From: TMED27 sp964350695
GTDB lineage: Bacteria; Pseudomonadota; Alphaproteobacteria; Micavibrionales; Micavibrionaceae
NCBI GenBank assembly: GCA_964350695.1
Contig: CAYGKM010000013.1
Span: forward strand, 1-40,601
Length of the DNA: 40,601 nt
Reading direction: 5' to 3'
Below, piece after piece: positions 24,657 to 32,706 of this stretch. The position numbers and the translations under genes were made by a program. Numbering within the stretch: position 1 is the first letter of the stretch; each line of letters begins with the position of its first letter. The notes beneath the pieces were generated by a model, which saw nothing but the letters and a program-made list of their open reading frames with translations, did not search any database and was not told the origin of the DNA.

Positions 24657-25151
24657 TTATTTAAGAGCGTAGGAATATCCGAGACTGATGGTTTCTGTGC
24701 CGGGGTTACTATCGCCTAATCCTGCATTCGACATGTGGCTGAGGCTGAGGCTGATGCGGTTTTCGGTGAGAAGCTCATAAGATATTTCCAATTGGCTGCG
24801 GAGCTGCAGGGGGTAGTCGAGGTCAACATCGCTGTCGCCATTAGTGTAAAGGCCGATCCCGGCGCTTGGCGTCAGGTATATATTATCTGTGATATTCAAA
24901 TCATAAAGCATGCCGCCGCCGCCCCAGAGTGAGCCTTTCGATGTAACTTCGCCGCCGATAAAAGGTTTTAAGTTTTCGCCGAGAAGCGCGATATCGGGGC
25001 GATATTCAAGCCGAAAATCCGCGCCGTCATGGTCGTCAAGAACATCATAATAGCCCACAGACAGGTTTAAGAAGTCATCAGCGATGCTTTCTGAAGGAAA
25101 GAGGGCGAGGAGGCAGAGCGCCATAGGGAGTGTTTTTTTCATTGTTATCAT
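24657..25151 (-). CDS. PagL-like lipid A 3-O-deacylase (outer membrane)
   Basis: The 164-residue protein has an N-terminal signal peptide (MKKTLPMALCLLALFPSESIA) and a beta-barrel-like remainder ending in an aromatic-rich strand (SLGYSYALK). The C-terminal motif LSHMSNAGLGDSNPGTETIS matches acyloxyacyl hydrolase/PagL enzymes. His139, Ser141 and Glu153 have the 2- and 12-residue spacing of the PagL catalytic triad (His126, Ser128, Glu140 in Pseudomonas aeruginosa). It would remove the 3-O acyl chain from lipid A in the outer membrane. The start may be at 25151 (MITMKK) or 25142 (MKKTL); neither has a good ribosome-binding site. It runs against the nuo genes between nuoI and nuoJ. Confidence 0.8.
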   Translation of the reverse strand: MITMKKTLPMALCLLALFPSESIADDFLNLSVGYYDVLDDHDGADFRLEYRPDIALLGENLKPFIGGEVTSKGSLWGGGGMLYDLNITDNIYLTPSAGIGLYTNGDSDVDLDYPLQLRSQLEISYELLTENRISLSLSHMSNAGLGDSNPGTETISLGYSYALK

Positions 25152-25269
25152 GATGCCGCATATGGATTGAAAATCAAGTGGTAATAAAGCGATTTTTTTT
25201 GGTTTTGCGGCCTTGCGCGGGCGTATCTAAAGTACTAAAACTGTTGGGTAAAACAAGAGAACTCTTCTT

Positions 25270-25878
25270 ATGATTATACAGGCACTCGCCTTTTACCTTT
25301 TTGCCGGAATTCTTGTCCTTAGTGCCTTGATGGTTATCACGGCGCGTAATCCTGTGCATTCGGTGCTTTTCCTGATACTCGCGTTTTTTAATTCGGCGGG
25401 CTTGTTCATTTTATTGGGCGCTGAATTTGTCGGGATGATCATGGTGATCGTCTATGTGGGCGCGGTGGCGGTGCTGTTTTTATTCGTTGTGATGATGCTC
25501 GATATTTCTTTTGCGGATTTGCGCAAAGGGGCGATGCAATATGTACCGATTGGCCTGGCGATTGGCGCGGTGCTTTTGACGGAGCTTGTTCTGGTTTACG
25601 GCGCGTGGAAATTTGCGCCTGAAGTGCAGGCTAACTTGGCGGTGCCGATGAATGCGGGCGCAACCAATACCGAAAATTTAGGTGCGGTGCTGTATACGGA
25701 TTATGTTTTGCCTTTCCAGATTGCCGGATTGATTTTGTTTGTTGCGATGGTCGGGGCGATTGTTTTGACGTTGCGGACGCGCCCCGGTGTGCGCCGCCAG
25801 AAAGTTTCCGATCAGCACAAAGCCAATCCCGATGAAATTTTGGAAATGCGTAAAGTTACGCCAAGGACAGGGGTTTAA
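25270..25878 (+). CDS. nuoJ: NADH-quinone oxidoreductase subunit J
   Basis: NuoJ (ND6) is a five-helix membrane subunit next to the quinone-binding region. The 202-residue protein has the conserved segments ALMVITARNPVHSVLFLILAF and GMIMVIVYVGAVAVLFLFVVM. The latter holds the pi-bulge helix of ND6. The ATG at 25270 is preceded by AACAAGAGA. Because the preceding gene runs in reverse, nuoJ–N may read through from nuoI or have a promoter in 25152–25269. I could not find a well-spaced pair there. Confidence 0.97.
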   Translation: MIIQALAFYLFAGILVLSALMVITARNPVHSVLFLILAFFNSAGLFILLGAEFVGMIMVIVYVGAVAVLFLFVVMMLDISFADLRKGAMQYVPIGLAIGAVLLTELVLVYGAWKFAPEVQANLAVPMNAGATNTENLGAVLYTDYVLPFQIAGLILFVAMVGAIVLTLRTRPGVRRQKVSDQHKANPDEILEMRKVTPRTGV

Positions 25879-25881
25879 ATC

Positions 25882-26193
25882 ATGTTTGAAATTGGTTTAG
25901 AGCATTTTCTGGGCTTGGCGGCGATTTTGTTTACGATGGGCGTGTTTGGCATGTTCTTGAACCGCAAGAACGTGATTGTGATTTTGATGTGCGTGGAGCT
26001 GATGCTTTTGGCGGTGAATATCAATTTTGTTGCGTTTTCTGCGCATCTCGGTGATTTGGTGGGGCAAGTGTTCACGATGTTTATTTTGACGGTGGCAGCT
26101 GCCGAAGCGGCGATTGGGCTGGCTATTTTGGTGGTGTTCTTCCGGAACAAGGGCAGCATTGCCGTTGAAGATATTTCGAGTCTGAAGGGGTAG
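25882..26193 (+). CDS. nuoK: NADH-quinone oxidoreductase subunit K
   Basis: NuoK (ND4L) is a three-helix membrane subunit. The 103-residue product has the two buried glutamates expected for proton transfer, in VILMCVELMLLAVNINFVAF and TVAAAEAAIGLAILVVFFRN. It is spaced by 3 bp from nuoJ and 3 bp from nuoL, within one transcript. Confidence 0.98.
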   Translation: MFEIGLEHFLGLAAILFTMGVFGMFLNRKNVIVILMCVELMLLAVNINFVAFSAHLGDLVGQVFTMFILTVAAAEAAIGLAILVVFFRNKGSIAVEDISSLKG

Positions 26194-26196
26194 GGT

Positions 26197-28284
26197 ATGG
26201 AGTTATTAGCTGTATTTCTGCCTCTTGCGGCGTTTTTGATTGCCGGAATTTTTGGCAAGCAGATCGGTGATAAGGGCTGTCAGTTTGTGACATGCTCTGC
26301 GCTGATTGTGGCGGCGTTTGCGTCTATCTCCCTGTTCTTTGAAGTTGTGATGGGCGGGCAAGCCTTTACGACTACGCTGGCAACGTGGATTTCGTCTGGA
26401 ACATTTGATGTATCTTGGGCGCTTCGCATTGATCAGCTTAGCGTTGTGATGATGTGTGTGATTAACATTGTGTCGGCTTGTGTGCATGTGTATTCGATCG
26501 GATATATGAGCCATGATGAAGCCAAAGGGCGCTTTATGGCGTATCTTTCGCTATTCACTTTCGCGATGTTGATGCTGGTGAGCGCGGATAACTTGCTTCA
26601 GCTTTTCTTTGGTTGGGAAGGCGTTGGCCTTGCGTCCTATCTTCTTATCGGGTTTTGGAATCATAAGAACTCTGCGAACGCGGCGGCGCAAAAGGCGTTT
26701 GTTGTGAACCGCGTGGGTGATTTTGGTTTGGCGCTTGGCATGATGGCGATTTTTGTTGTTTTTGGCTCGATTGAATTTGATGTGATTTTTGCGGAAAGCC
26801 AGAACATGGCCGAGGCGTATTTCACGTTCTTCGGGCAAGAGCTTCATGCGCTGACTGTGATTGGCTTGCTTCTGTTTGTCGGCGCGGTTGGTAAATCGGC
26901 GCAGCTTGGTTTGCATACGTGGCTTCCCGATGCGATGGAGGGGCCGACCCCTGTGTCTGCGCTTATCCATGCGGCGACGATGGTGACGGCGGGCGTGTTC
27001 TTGATTGCGCGGATGTCCCCTTTATATGAGTATGCGCCGGATGCGTTGATGGTTGTGACAGTTGTTGGTGGCTGCACGGCCTTTGTTGCGGCGACGATCG
27101 GGATGACGCAGTTTGATATCAAGCGGGTCATTGCATATTCAACGATGAGCCAATTGGGCTATATGTTCTTTGCTTTGGGCGTTTCGGCCTATGGCGCGGC
27201 GATGTTCCATCTTGTGACGCATGCATTCTTTAAGGCGCTTTTGTTCCTTGGCGCGGGTAGCGTTATTCACGCGGTGAGTGATGAGCAGGATATGCGCAAG
27301 ATGGGCGGGCTGTGGAAGAAGATCCCCATTACCTATGGTTTGATGTGGATTGGTTCTTTGGCTTTGGCAGGAATTCCGCCTTTCGCAGGGTTTTATTCCA
27401 AGGATATTGTACTTGAGGCTGCGTGGGCGGATCACACATGGTTTGGTGAATTTGCTTATTGGATGGGGATTGCTGCGGCGCTTATGACGGCGTTTTATAG
27501 CTGGCGTTTGATTTTGATGACCTTCCATGGCGAGCCGCGCGCGAGCAAAAAGGTGATGAGCCATGTGCATGAAAGCCCTGCTGTGATGCTTGGGCCTTTG
27601 GTTGTGCTGGCGGCGGGGGCGCTTTTTGCGGGGATGATTTTCTATCAGGGCTTTGTTGGCTCTGCCGGCCATGGTAATGGACATGGGGTCGAGCATGTAG
27701 TTGTTGAACAGCTTGTACAGACAGAAGAGCTGCATGAAAAAGATGCTCATGAGGGTGCATCTCATGCCCAAGACGCGCATGGCGAAGATCATGTGGAAAA
27801 TGACCATCCACCGCTATCTAAAGAAGTGTTCTGGAAGCAAGCGATTGTTGTTTTGCCGCAGAATGACACGGTTGAGGCGGCGCATAATGTTCCAAATTGG
27901 GTCAAGAAAGCGCCATTGGTTGCGGGCGTTGTCGGAATTGGTTTTGCATATCTGGCCTATATGTTCTTCACAGGCATTCCGGCGATTGTTGTGCGTGTGT
28001 TTAAACCGCTTCACGGGCTGTTCTTCCGTAAATGGTTTTTTGACGAAATTTATGACGCGGTGTTTGTGAAAACATCAATTATGTTCGGGCGCTTATTCTG
28101 GCTTGGTGGTGATAAGAACGTGATTGATCGTTTCGGGCCGGATGGTTCGGCGAAAGCGACAAGCGGCATTGCCAATCTGATGAGCCGTTTCCAAAGCGGA
28201 TTTATTTTTCAATATGCGTTTGTCATGATGATTGCGGTGATTGCGATGATGAGCTGGTTTGTATTTAAAGTGGGGCAGGGATAA
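26197..28284 (+). CDS. nuoL: NADH-quinone oxidoreductase subunit L
   Basis: NuoL (ND5) is the distal antiporter-like proton-pumping subunit with a long lateral helix. The 695-residue protein has the signatures FFGWEGVGLASYLLIGFW, AQLGLHTWLPDAMEGPTPVS and the Lys/His core segments (SALIHAATMVTAGVFLIAR). Between the antiporter core and the C-terminal helices there is a hydrophilic loop (about 492–537) with nine histidines, such as HGNGHGVEH and DAHGEDHVENDH. The loop does not disturb the frame. nuoM follows after 6 bp. Confidence 0.98.
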   Translation: MELLAVFLPLAAFLIAGIFGKQIGDKGCQFVTCSALIVAAFASISLFFEVVMGGQAFTTTLATWISSGTFDVSWALRIDQLSVVMMCVINIVSACVHVYSIGYMSHDEAKGRFMAYLSLFTFAMLMLVSADNLLQLFFGWEGVGLASYLLIGFWNHKNSANAAAQKAFVVNRVGDFGLALGMMAIFVVFGSIEFDVIFAESQNMAEAYFTFFGQELHALTVIGLLLFVGAVGKSAQLGLHTWLPDAMEGPTPVSALIHAATMVTAGVFLIARMSPLYEYAPDALMVVTVVGGCTAFVAATIGMTQFDIKRVIAYSTMSQLGYMFFALGVSAYGAAMFHLVTHAFFKALLFLGAGSVIHAVSDEQDMRKMGGLWKKIPITYGLMWIGSLALAGIPPFAGFYSKDIVLEAAWADHTWFGEFAYWMGIAAALMTAFYSWRLILMTFHGEPRASKKVMSHVHESPAVMLGPLVVLAAGALFAGMIFYQGFVGSAGHGNGHGVEHVVVEQLVQTEELHEKDAHEGASHAQDAHGEDHVENDHPPLSKEVFWKQAIVVLPQNDTVEAAHNVPNWVKKAPLVAGVVGIGFAYLAYMFFTGIPAIVVRVFKPLHGLFFRKWFFDEIYDAVFVKTSIMFGRLFWLGGDKNVIDRFGPDGSAKATSGIANLMSRFQSGFIFQYAFVMMIAVIAMMSWFVFKVGQG

Positions 28285-28290
28285 AGCGAT

Positions 28291-29826
28291 ATGATTGATT
28301 TTCCATTGCTATCGCTGATGACGTTTTTGCCGATTGTAGGCGTGATTTTGATTCTGTTTATCCGTGGTGATGAACAGACAGTTTCTCAGAACTCAAAGCA
28401 TGTTGCGTTGTTTACTTCAATTTTTACTTTAGCGTTTGCGCTGTTTATGTATTCGCGTTTTGACGGCTCTTCGGCGGCGTTTCAATTTGTAGAAAATAGC
28501 GGATGGTTGAAACCTTTGGGCATCAATTATCATGTCGGCGTAGACGGCATTTCGATGTTCTTCGTATTGCTTTCTGCGGTGCTTACGCCCGTTTGTATTT
28601 TATCGGCTTGGGATTCGGTGAAAACCCGCGTTCGTGAGTTTATGGTCGCGTTTCTGATCCTTGAAAGCTTTATGATCGGCACGTTCATTGCGCTTGATGC
28701 GGTGCTTTTTTATGTGTTCTTCGAGGGCGTTTTGATCCCGATGTTTTTGATTATCGGGGTTTGGGGCGGAAAGCGGCGCGTGTATTCGGCGTATAAGTTC
28801 TTTCTGTATACGCTGCTTGGCTCTGTGTTGATGCTCATCGGCTTGCTTACTCTTTATGCGCAAACGGGCACGACGGACATTCCGACATTGATGGCAAACC
28901 CTGTCACCAAGGATATTCAGATGTGGCTGTGGCTTGCGTTTTTTGCCAGTTTTGCGGTGAAGATGCCGATGTGGCCTGTGCATACATGGCTGCCTGATGC
29001 GCATGTGGAGGCACCGACGGCGGGGTCTATTATTCTGGCGGGTGTTCTTTTGAAGATGGGTGGGTACGGCTTCTTGCGGTTCTCCATTCCGATGTTCCCC
29101 GATGCGACGGCGTATTTCACCGATATGGTGTACGTGCTGAGCATTATCGCCATTATCTATACGTCTTTGGTGGCGCTTGTTCAGCATGACATGAAGAAGC
29201 TGATTGCGTATTCATCGGTGGCGCATATGGGGTTCGTGACTTTGGGGTTATTTACGCTGACGACGCAGGGCGTTGAGGGCGGGATCTTCCAGATGATCTC
29301 CCATGGTTTGATTTCGGGCGCGCTGTTCTTGTGTGTCGGCGTTGTTTATGACCGCCTGCATACGCGTGAAATTGACCGTTATGGTGGGATTGTGAAGAAC
29401 ATGCCGCGCTATGCGACGGTGTTTATGATTTTGATGCTGGGATCTGTCGGTTTACCGGGGACAAGCGGGTTTGTCGGCGAGTTTCTTGTGCTTTTGGGCG
29501 CGTTCCAGACCAATACTGTGATTGCGGCTTTGGCGGCCACAGGCGTTATTTTGGGCGCGGCGTATATGTTGATGCTTTATCGTAAGGTTGTGTTCGGCCC
29601 TCGGATTAATGATGACGCGCTGAAGATGCCTGATGTGAATAAGCGGGAGCTTGGCCTTCTTGTGCCGATTGTTTTGCTTGTTTTATGGCTTGGCGTGTTC
29701 CCGAATACGGTTTTGGATAAAATCGGGCCATCGGTTGATAAATTAATTACGGATTATAATGCGAAGTTGGAGCCTCCCGCGGATGTGCCGTCCGATTTTG
29801 TAGCGGAAGAGGATGTGGTGGAATAA
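28291..29826 (+). CDS. nuoM: NADH-quinone oxidoreductase subunit M
   Basis: NuoM (ND4) is the central antiporter-like subunit. The 511-residue product has the conserved helix-5 Glu in FFEGVLIPMFLIIGVWGG, the AVKMPMWPVHTWLPDAHVEAP signature and the broken-helix Lys region (GVLLKMGGYGFLRF). The C-terminus is short and acidic (PSDFVAEEDVVE). Its TAA overlaps the nuoN ATG (TAATG), so the two are likely coupled. Confidence 0.98.
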   Translation: MIDFPLLSLMTFLPIVGVILILFIRGDEQTVSQNSKHVALFTSIFTLAFALFMYSRFDGSSAAFQFVENSGWLKPLGINYHVGVDGISMFFVLLSAVLTPVCILSAWDSVKTRVREFMVAFLILESFMIGTFIALDAVLFYVFFEGVLIPMFLIIGVWGGKRRVYSAYKFFLYTLLGSVLMLIGLLTLYAQTGTTDIPTLMANPVTKDIQMWLWLAFFASFAVKMPMWPVHTWLPDAHVEAPTAGSIILAGVLLKMGGYGFLRFSIPMFPDATAYFTDMVYVLSIIAIIYTSLVALVQHDMKKLIAYSSVAHMGFVTLGLFTLTTQGVEGGIFQMISHGLISGALFLCVGVVYDRLHTREIDRYGGIVKNMPRYATVFMILMLGSVGLPGTSGFVGEFLVLLGAFQTNTVIAALAATGVILGAAYMLMLYRKVVFGPRINDDALKMPDVNKRELGLLVPIVLLVLWLGVFPNTVLDKIGPSVDKLITDYNAKLEPPADVPSDFVAEEDVVE

Positions 29827-31268
29827 TGGACGATTTTAATTTAATCCCCCTTTTGCCGGAAATATTCCTGTCTATCATCGGGATGGGCCTGCTTATTGTG
29901 GGCGTTAGCCAAGGTAACAGTGCGACGCGCGTTGTTTGCTGGGCGGTGTCTGCGGGCTTGGTGATTGCGGCTATTTTATTGCTTGGTATGAACTGGGAAA
30001 CAACGACCGTGCTGAACGGCATGTTTGTGATGGATCAGTTTTCAGGCTTTATAAAGCTGCTGGTGATCATGGGGCTTGTGGCTTCGATTGCGCTGTCTGT
30101 GAAGTATCTTGAGCAAGAAGGTATGGAGCGGTTTGAATACCCCATTCTGGTTCTTTTTGCGGGGATCGGCATGATGATGATGGTGAGCGCGCATAACTTG
30201 CTTACGCTCTATATGGGGCTGGAACTGCAGTCTTTGAGCCTGTACGTGCTTGCGGCCTTCCATAGGAATTCTGTGAAATCTTCCGAAGCGGGGATCAAGT
30301 ATTTTGTGCTTGGGGCGCTGTCTTCGGGGATGCTGCTCTTTGGGATTTCGCTTATATACGGCTTTACGGGCAGTGTTGATTTTACCGTGATCGGTCAGAC
30401 GTTAAGCGGGCTTGAGGGCATTCCCTTTGGCGTGACCTTTGGTTTGGTGTTTGTGCTGGCGGGCTTGGCGTTTAAAATTTCCGCTGTGCCGTTCCATATG
30501 TGGACGCCTGATGTATACCAAGGGGCGCCGACAAGCGTGACTGCGCTATTTGCGATTGTTCCTAAGGTGGCGGCGATGGCGCTGCTTATGCGTTTATTGT
30601 TCGAGCCGTTTTTGGCGATGTCGGATCAGTGGGTGCAGATTGTGTATTTCATCTCTTTGATGTCAATGATTGTCGGGGCGTTTGCCGCTGTGGCGCAGGA
30701 CGATATTAAACGTCTTTTGGCCTATAGCTCGATCGGGAATATGGGCTATGCGTTGATCGGACTTGTGGCCGGAACGCCGGAAGGCGCGGGCGGCGTGGTT
30801 TTGTATCTGATGATTTATATGATTATGACGGCGGGCGTGTTTGCGGTTGTGCTGTGTATGCGCCGGCAGGGGCTTTCGGTTTATAAGATTGATGATCTTG
30901 CGGGGCTGTCCAAGCATTCTCCGGTGCTTGCCTATGCGATGGCGATTTTGATGTTTTCAATGAGCGGCATTCCGCCTGCGGCAGGGTTCTTCGGGAAGCT
31001 GATTGTGTTTAATGCGGCGGTATCGGAAGGGTATTATATTCTTGCGACGCTCGGGATTTTGACCTCCGTTGTGGCGGCATATTACTACCTTCGCGTTATC
31101 AAGGTGATGTTCTTTGATGATTCTGAAAATGCGTTTGATGCAGGGATTCCGTTTGCGCGGCAGGTGGTTTTATTTGTCTCTATCGTCTTTGTGCTGGGGT
31201 TTGTGATTAAGCCCAGTATATTTATTGAAAGTTCAATGCACGCCGCCGCGGTGTTGTTTTCAGGGTAA
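29826..31268 (+). CDS. nuoN: NADH-quinone oxidoreductase subunit N
   Basis: NuoN (ND2) is the proximal antiporter-like subunit and the last complex I gene here. The 480-residue product has GLELQSLSLYVLAAFHRNS, where the helix-5 Glu lies, then the lysine-containing core AGLAFKISAVPFHMWTPDVY and DDIKRLLAYSSIGNMGYALIG. It ends at a TAATG overlap with birA, so the nuo transcript appears to continue into the biotin ligase gene, an arrangement common in alphaproteobacteria. Confidence 0.98.
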   Translation: MDDFNLIPLLPEIFLSIIGMGLLIVGVSQGNSATRVVCWAVSAGLVIAAILLLGMNWETTTVLNGMFVMDQFSGFIKLLVIMGLVASIALSVKYLEQEGMERFEYPILVLFAGIGMMMMVSAHNLLTLYMGLELQSLSLYVLAAFHRNSVKSSEAGIKYFVLGALSSGMLLFGISLIYGFTGSVDFTVIGQTLSGLEGIPFGVTFGLVFVLAGLAFKISAVPFHMWTPDVYQGAPTSVTALFAIVPKVAAMALLMRLLFEPFLAMSDQWVQIVYFISLMSMIVGAFAAVAQDDIKRLLAYSSIGNMGYALIGLVAGTPEGAGGVVLYLMIYMIMTAGVFAVVLCMRRQGLSVYKIDDLAGLSKHSPVLAYAMAILMFSMSGIPPAAGFFGKLIVFNAAVSEGYYILATLGILTSVVAAYYYLRVIKVMFFDDSENAFDAGIPFARQVVLFVSIVFVLGFVIKPSIFIESSMHAAAVLFSG

Positions 31269-31936
31269 TGCCTTTAGAGTTTTCAATTGAGGTTTTTGAA
31301 AGCCTTCCTTCCACACAAGATTTAGCGAGAAGCCGTGTCGAAAAAGGTGCAGCCGAGGGGCTTGTTATTCAGGCGCTTGAGCAGAGCGATGGACGCGGGC
31401 GGCAAGGGCGTGCTTGGGTTTCAGGGCAAGGCAATCTTACGCTGTCATTTATTCTTCGCCCCGCATGCAGCGCGCAAAAAATCGGGCAGATTTCGTTGAT
31501 GATTGGTGTGGCGCTTGCCAGAGCGATTGGCGAGACCGCGGTTTTGAAGTGGCCGAATGATGTGATGGTTGGCGGCAAAAAATGCGCGGGCGTTTTGATT
31601 GAAAGCGACTTGCAGGGCGGTGACGTGAACTGGCTTGTTGTTGGCGTGGGGGTGAATACCGCGAGCGCGCCGGAGATGGGATGCGCGATTGACGTGGATC
31701 GGGACGCGTTTCGGGATGTGTTTTTGAATGAGGTCGGCGCTTTATATGCGCATTGGCAAGAGCATGGGTTTGAAGATATTCGGCGGCAGTGGCTGGCGCG
31801 GTCGCACCCGAAAGGGGCGGCTTTGAATATCGGCGCGTTCGAAGATTTGGACGCAGAGGGGAATTTGGTTGTACGCGATGCGCAAAACGCGTTACAAACC
31901 TACTCATCAGGCGATGTTTACTTAGCCCAAGGATAA
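31268..31936 (+). CDS. birA: Biotin–[acetyl-CoA carboxylase] ligase
   Basis: BirA attaches biotin to the carrier protein of acetyl-CoA carboxylase through biotinyl-5'-AMP. The 222-residue protein has only the catalytic and C-terminal domains. There is no N-terminal helix-turn-helix, so it is not expected to act as a biotin repressor. Motifs seen are SLPSTQDLAR, the AMP-binding loop GRGRQGRAWVSG, and KWPNDVMVGGKKCAGVLIE with the biotin-binding Lys region. Both ends overlap neighbours (TAATG with nuoN, TAATG with coaX). Confidence 0.95.
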   Translation: MPLEFSIEVFESLPSTQDLARSRVEKGAAEGLVIQALEQSDGRGRQGRAWVSGQGNLTLSFILRPACSAQKIGQISLMIGVALARAIGETAVLKWPNDVMVGGKKCAGVLIESDLQGGDVNWLVVGVGVNTASAPEMGCAIDVDRDAFRDVFLNEVGALYAHWQEHGFEDIRRQWLARSHPKGAALNIGAFEDLDAEGNLVVRDAQNALQTYSSGDVYLAQG

Positions 31937-32706
31937 TGATGTTACTGGCGATTGATGTTGGAAATACAAATACGGTTTTTGCAGTTTATAAAAAAGATAA
32001 ATTGCACGATAGCTGGCGGCTGCATACGCAAAATGCCCGCAGCGCCGATGAATATGCGGGGTTTCTCAATCAGGTTTTTGATCTCGGCGGTGTGAAATTT
32101 AAGAATATTCAAGATGTGATTATCAGCTCTGTAGTGCCGGAGACCAATTTTCACCTGCAGGGATTGTGTAAGAAATATCTGGGACGCGCACCTGTCTTCA
32201 TTAGCAAGGATAATGTGCCTATAGAAATTGATCTGGAGCGCCCCGAAGATGTGGGCGCGGACAGGCTCGTCAATGCGTTGGCGGTGAAGGTACATTATAG
32301 CACGCCTGCGATTGTGATTGATTTTGGCACCGCAACGACATTCGATGTGATTGATGCAAAGGGCGCGTATGCGGGCGGGGTTATTGCGCCGGGGATTGAT
32401 TTGTCGATGAACGCGCTTCACCAAGCGGCCTCGAAGCTGCCGAAGGTGAGTGTAGAAAAGCCGTCATCCGTTATCGGGAAATCGACGGTGCAGGCGATGC
32501 GTTCGGGAATTTATTTTGGCTATAAAGGCTTGATTGAAGGCGTTGTGGCCGAGATTAAACAGGAGCTTGGATGCGAGGAGGCCCTTGTTATCGCGACAGG
32601 CGGTTTAGCGACGCTTTTTGCCAAAGACAGCGAGATCATCGAGATTGTGGATCAGGATTTAACGCTTAAGGGGCTATATGAAATTTATAAGGGACTTAAA
32701 GCGTGA
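31936..32706 (+). CDS. coaX: Type III pantothenate kinase
   Basis: CoaX phosphorylates pantothenate, the first step of coenzyme A synthesis. The ASKHA-fold motifs are clear: LLAIDVGNTNTVFAVY at the N-terminus, PEDVGADRLVNALAV, FGTATTFDVIDAKGAYAGGV and ATGGLATLFA. The ATG at 31936 overlaps the birA stop. A second ATG directly after it is equally possible (MMLLAID or MLLAID). A longer open frame upstream lies inside birA and is not used. It ends with a GTGA overlap with rnj. CoA and biotin-carrier genes being linked is consistent with a small cofactor cluster. Confidence 0.96.
   Translation: MMLLAIDVGNTNTVFAVYKKDKLHDSWRLHTQNARSADEYAGFLNQVFDLGGVKFKNIQDVIISSVVPETNFHLQGLCKKYLGRAPVFISKDNVPIEIDLERPEDVGADRLVNALAVKVHYSTPAIVIDFGTATTFDVIDAKGAYAGGVIAPGIDLSMNALHQAASKLPKVSVEKPSSVIGKSTVQAMRSGIYFGYKGLIEGVVAEIKQELGCEEALVIATGGLATLFAKDSEIIEIVDQDLTLKGLYEIYKGLKA

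Noticed and set aside
31789..31935. A longer coaX frame starting inside birA
   Set aside because: The extra residues are the shifted frame of birA; the family N-terminus LLAIDVGNTNT begins at the TAATG overlap.
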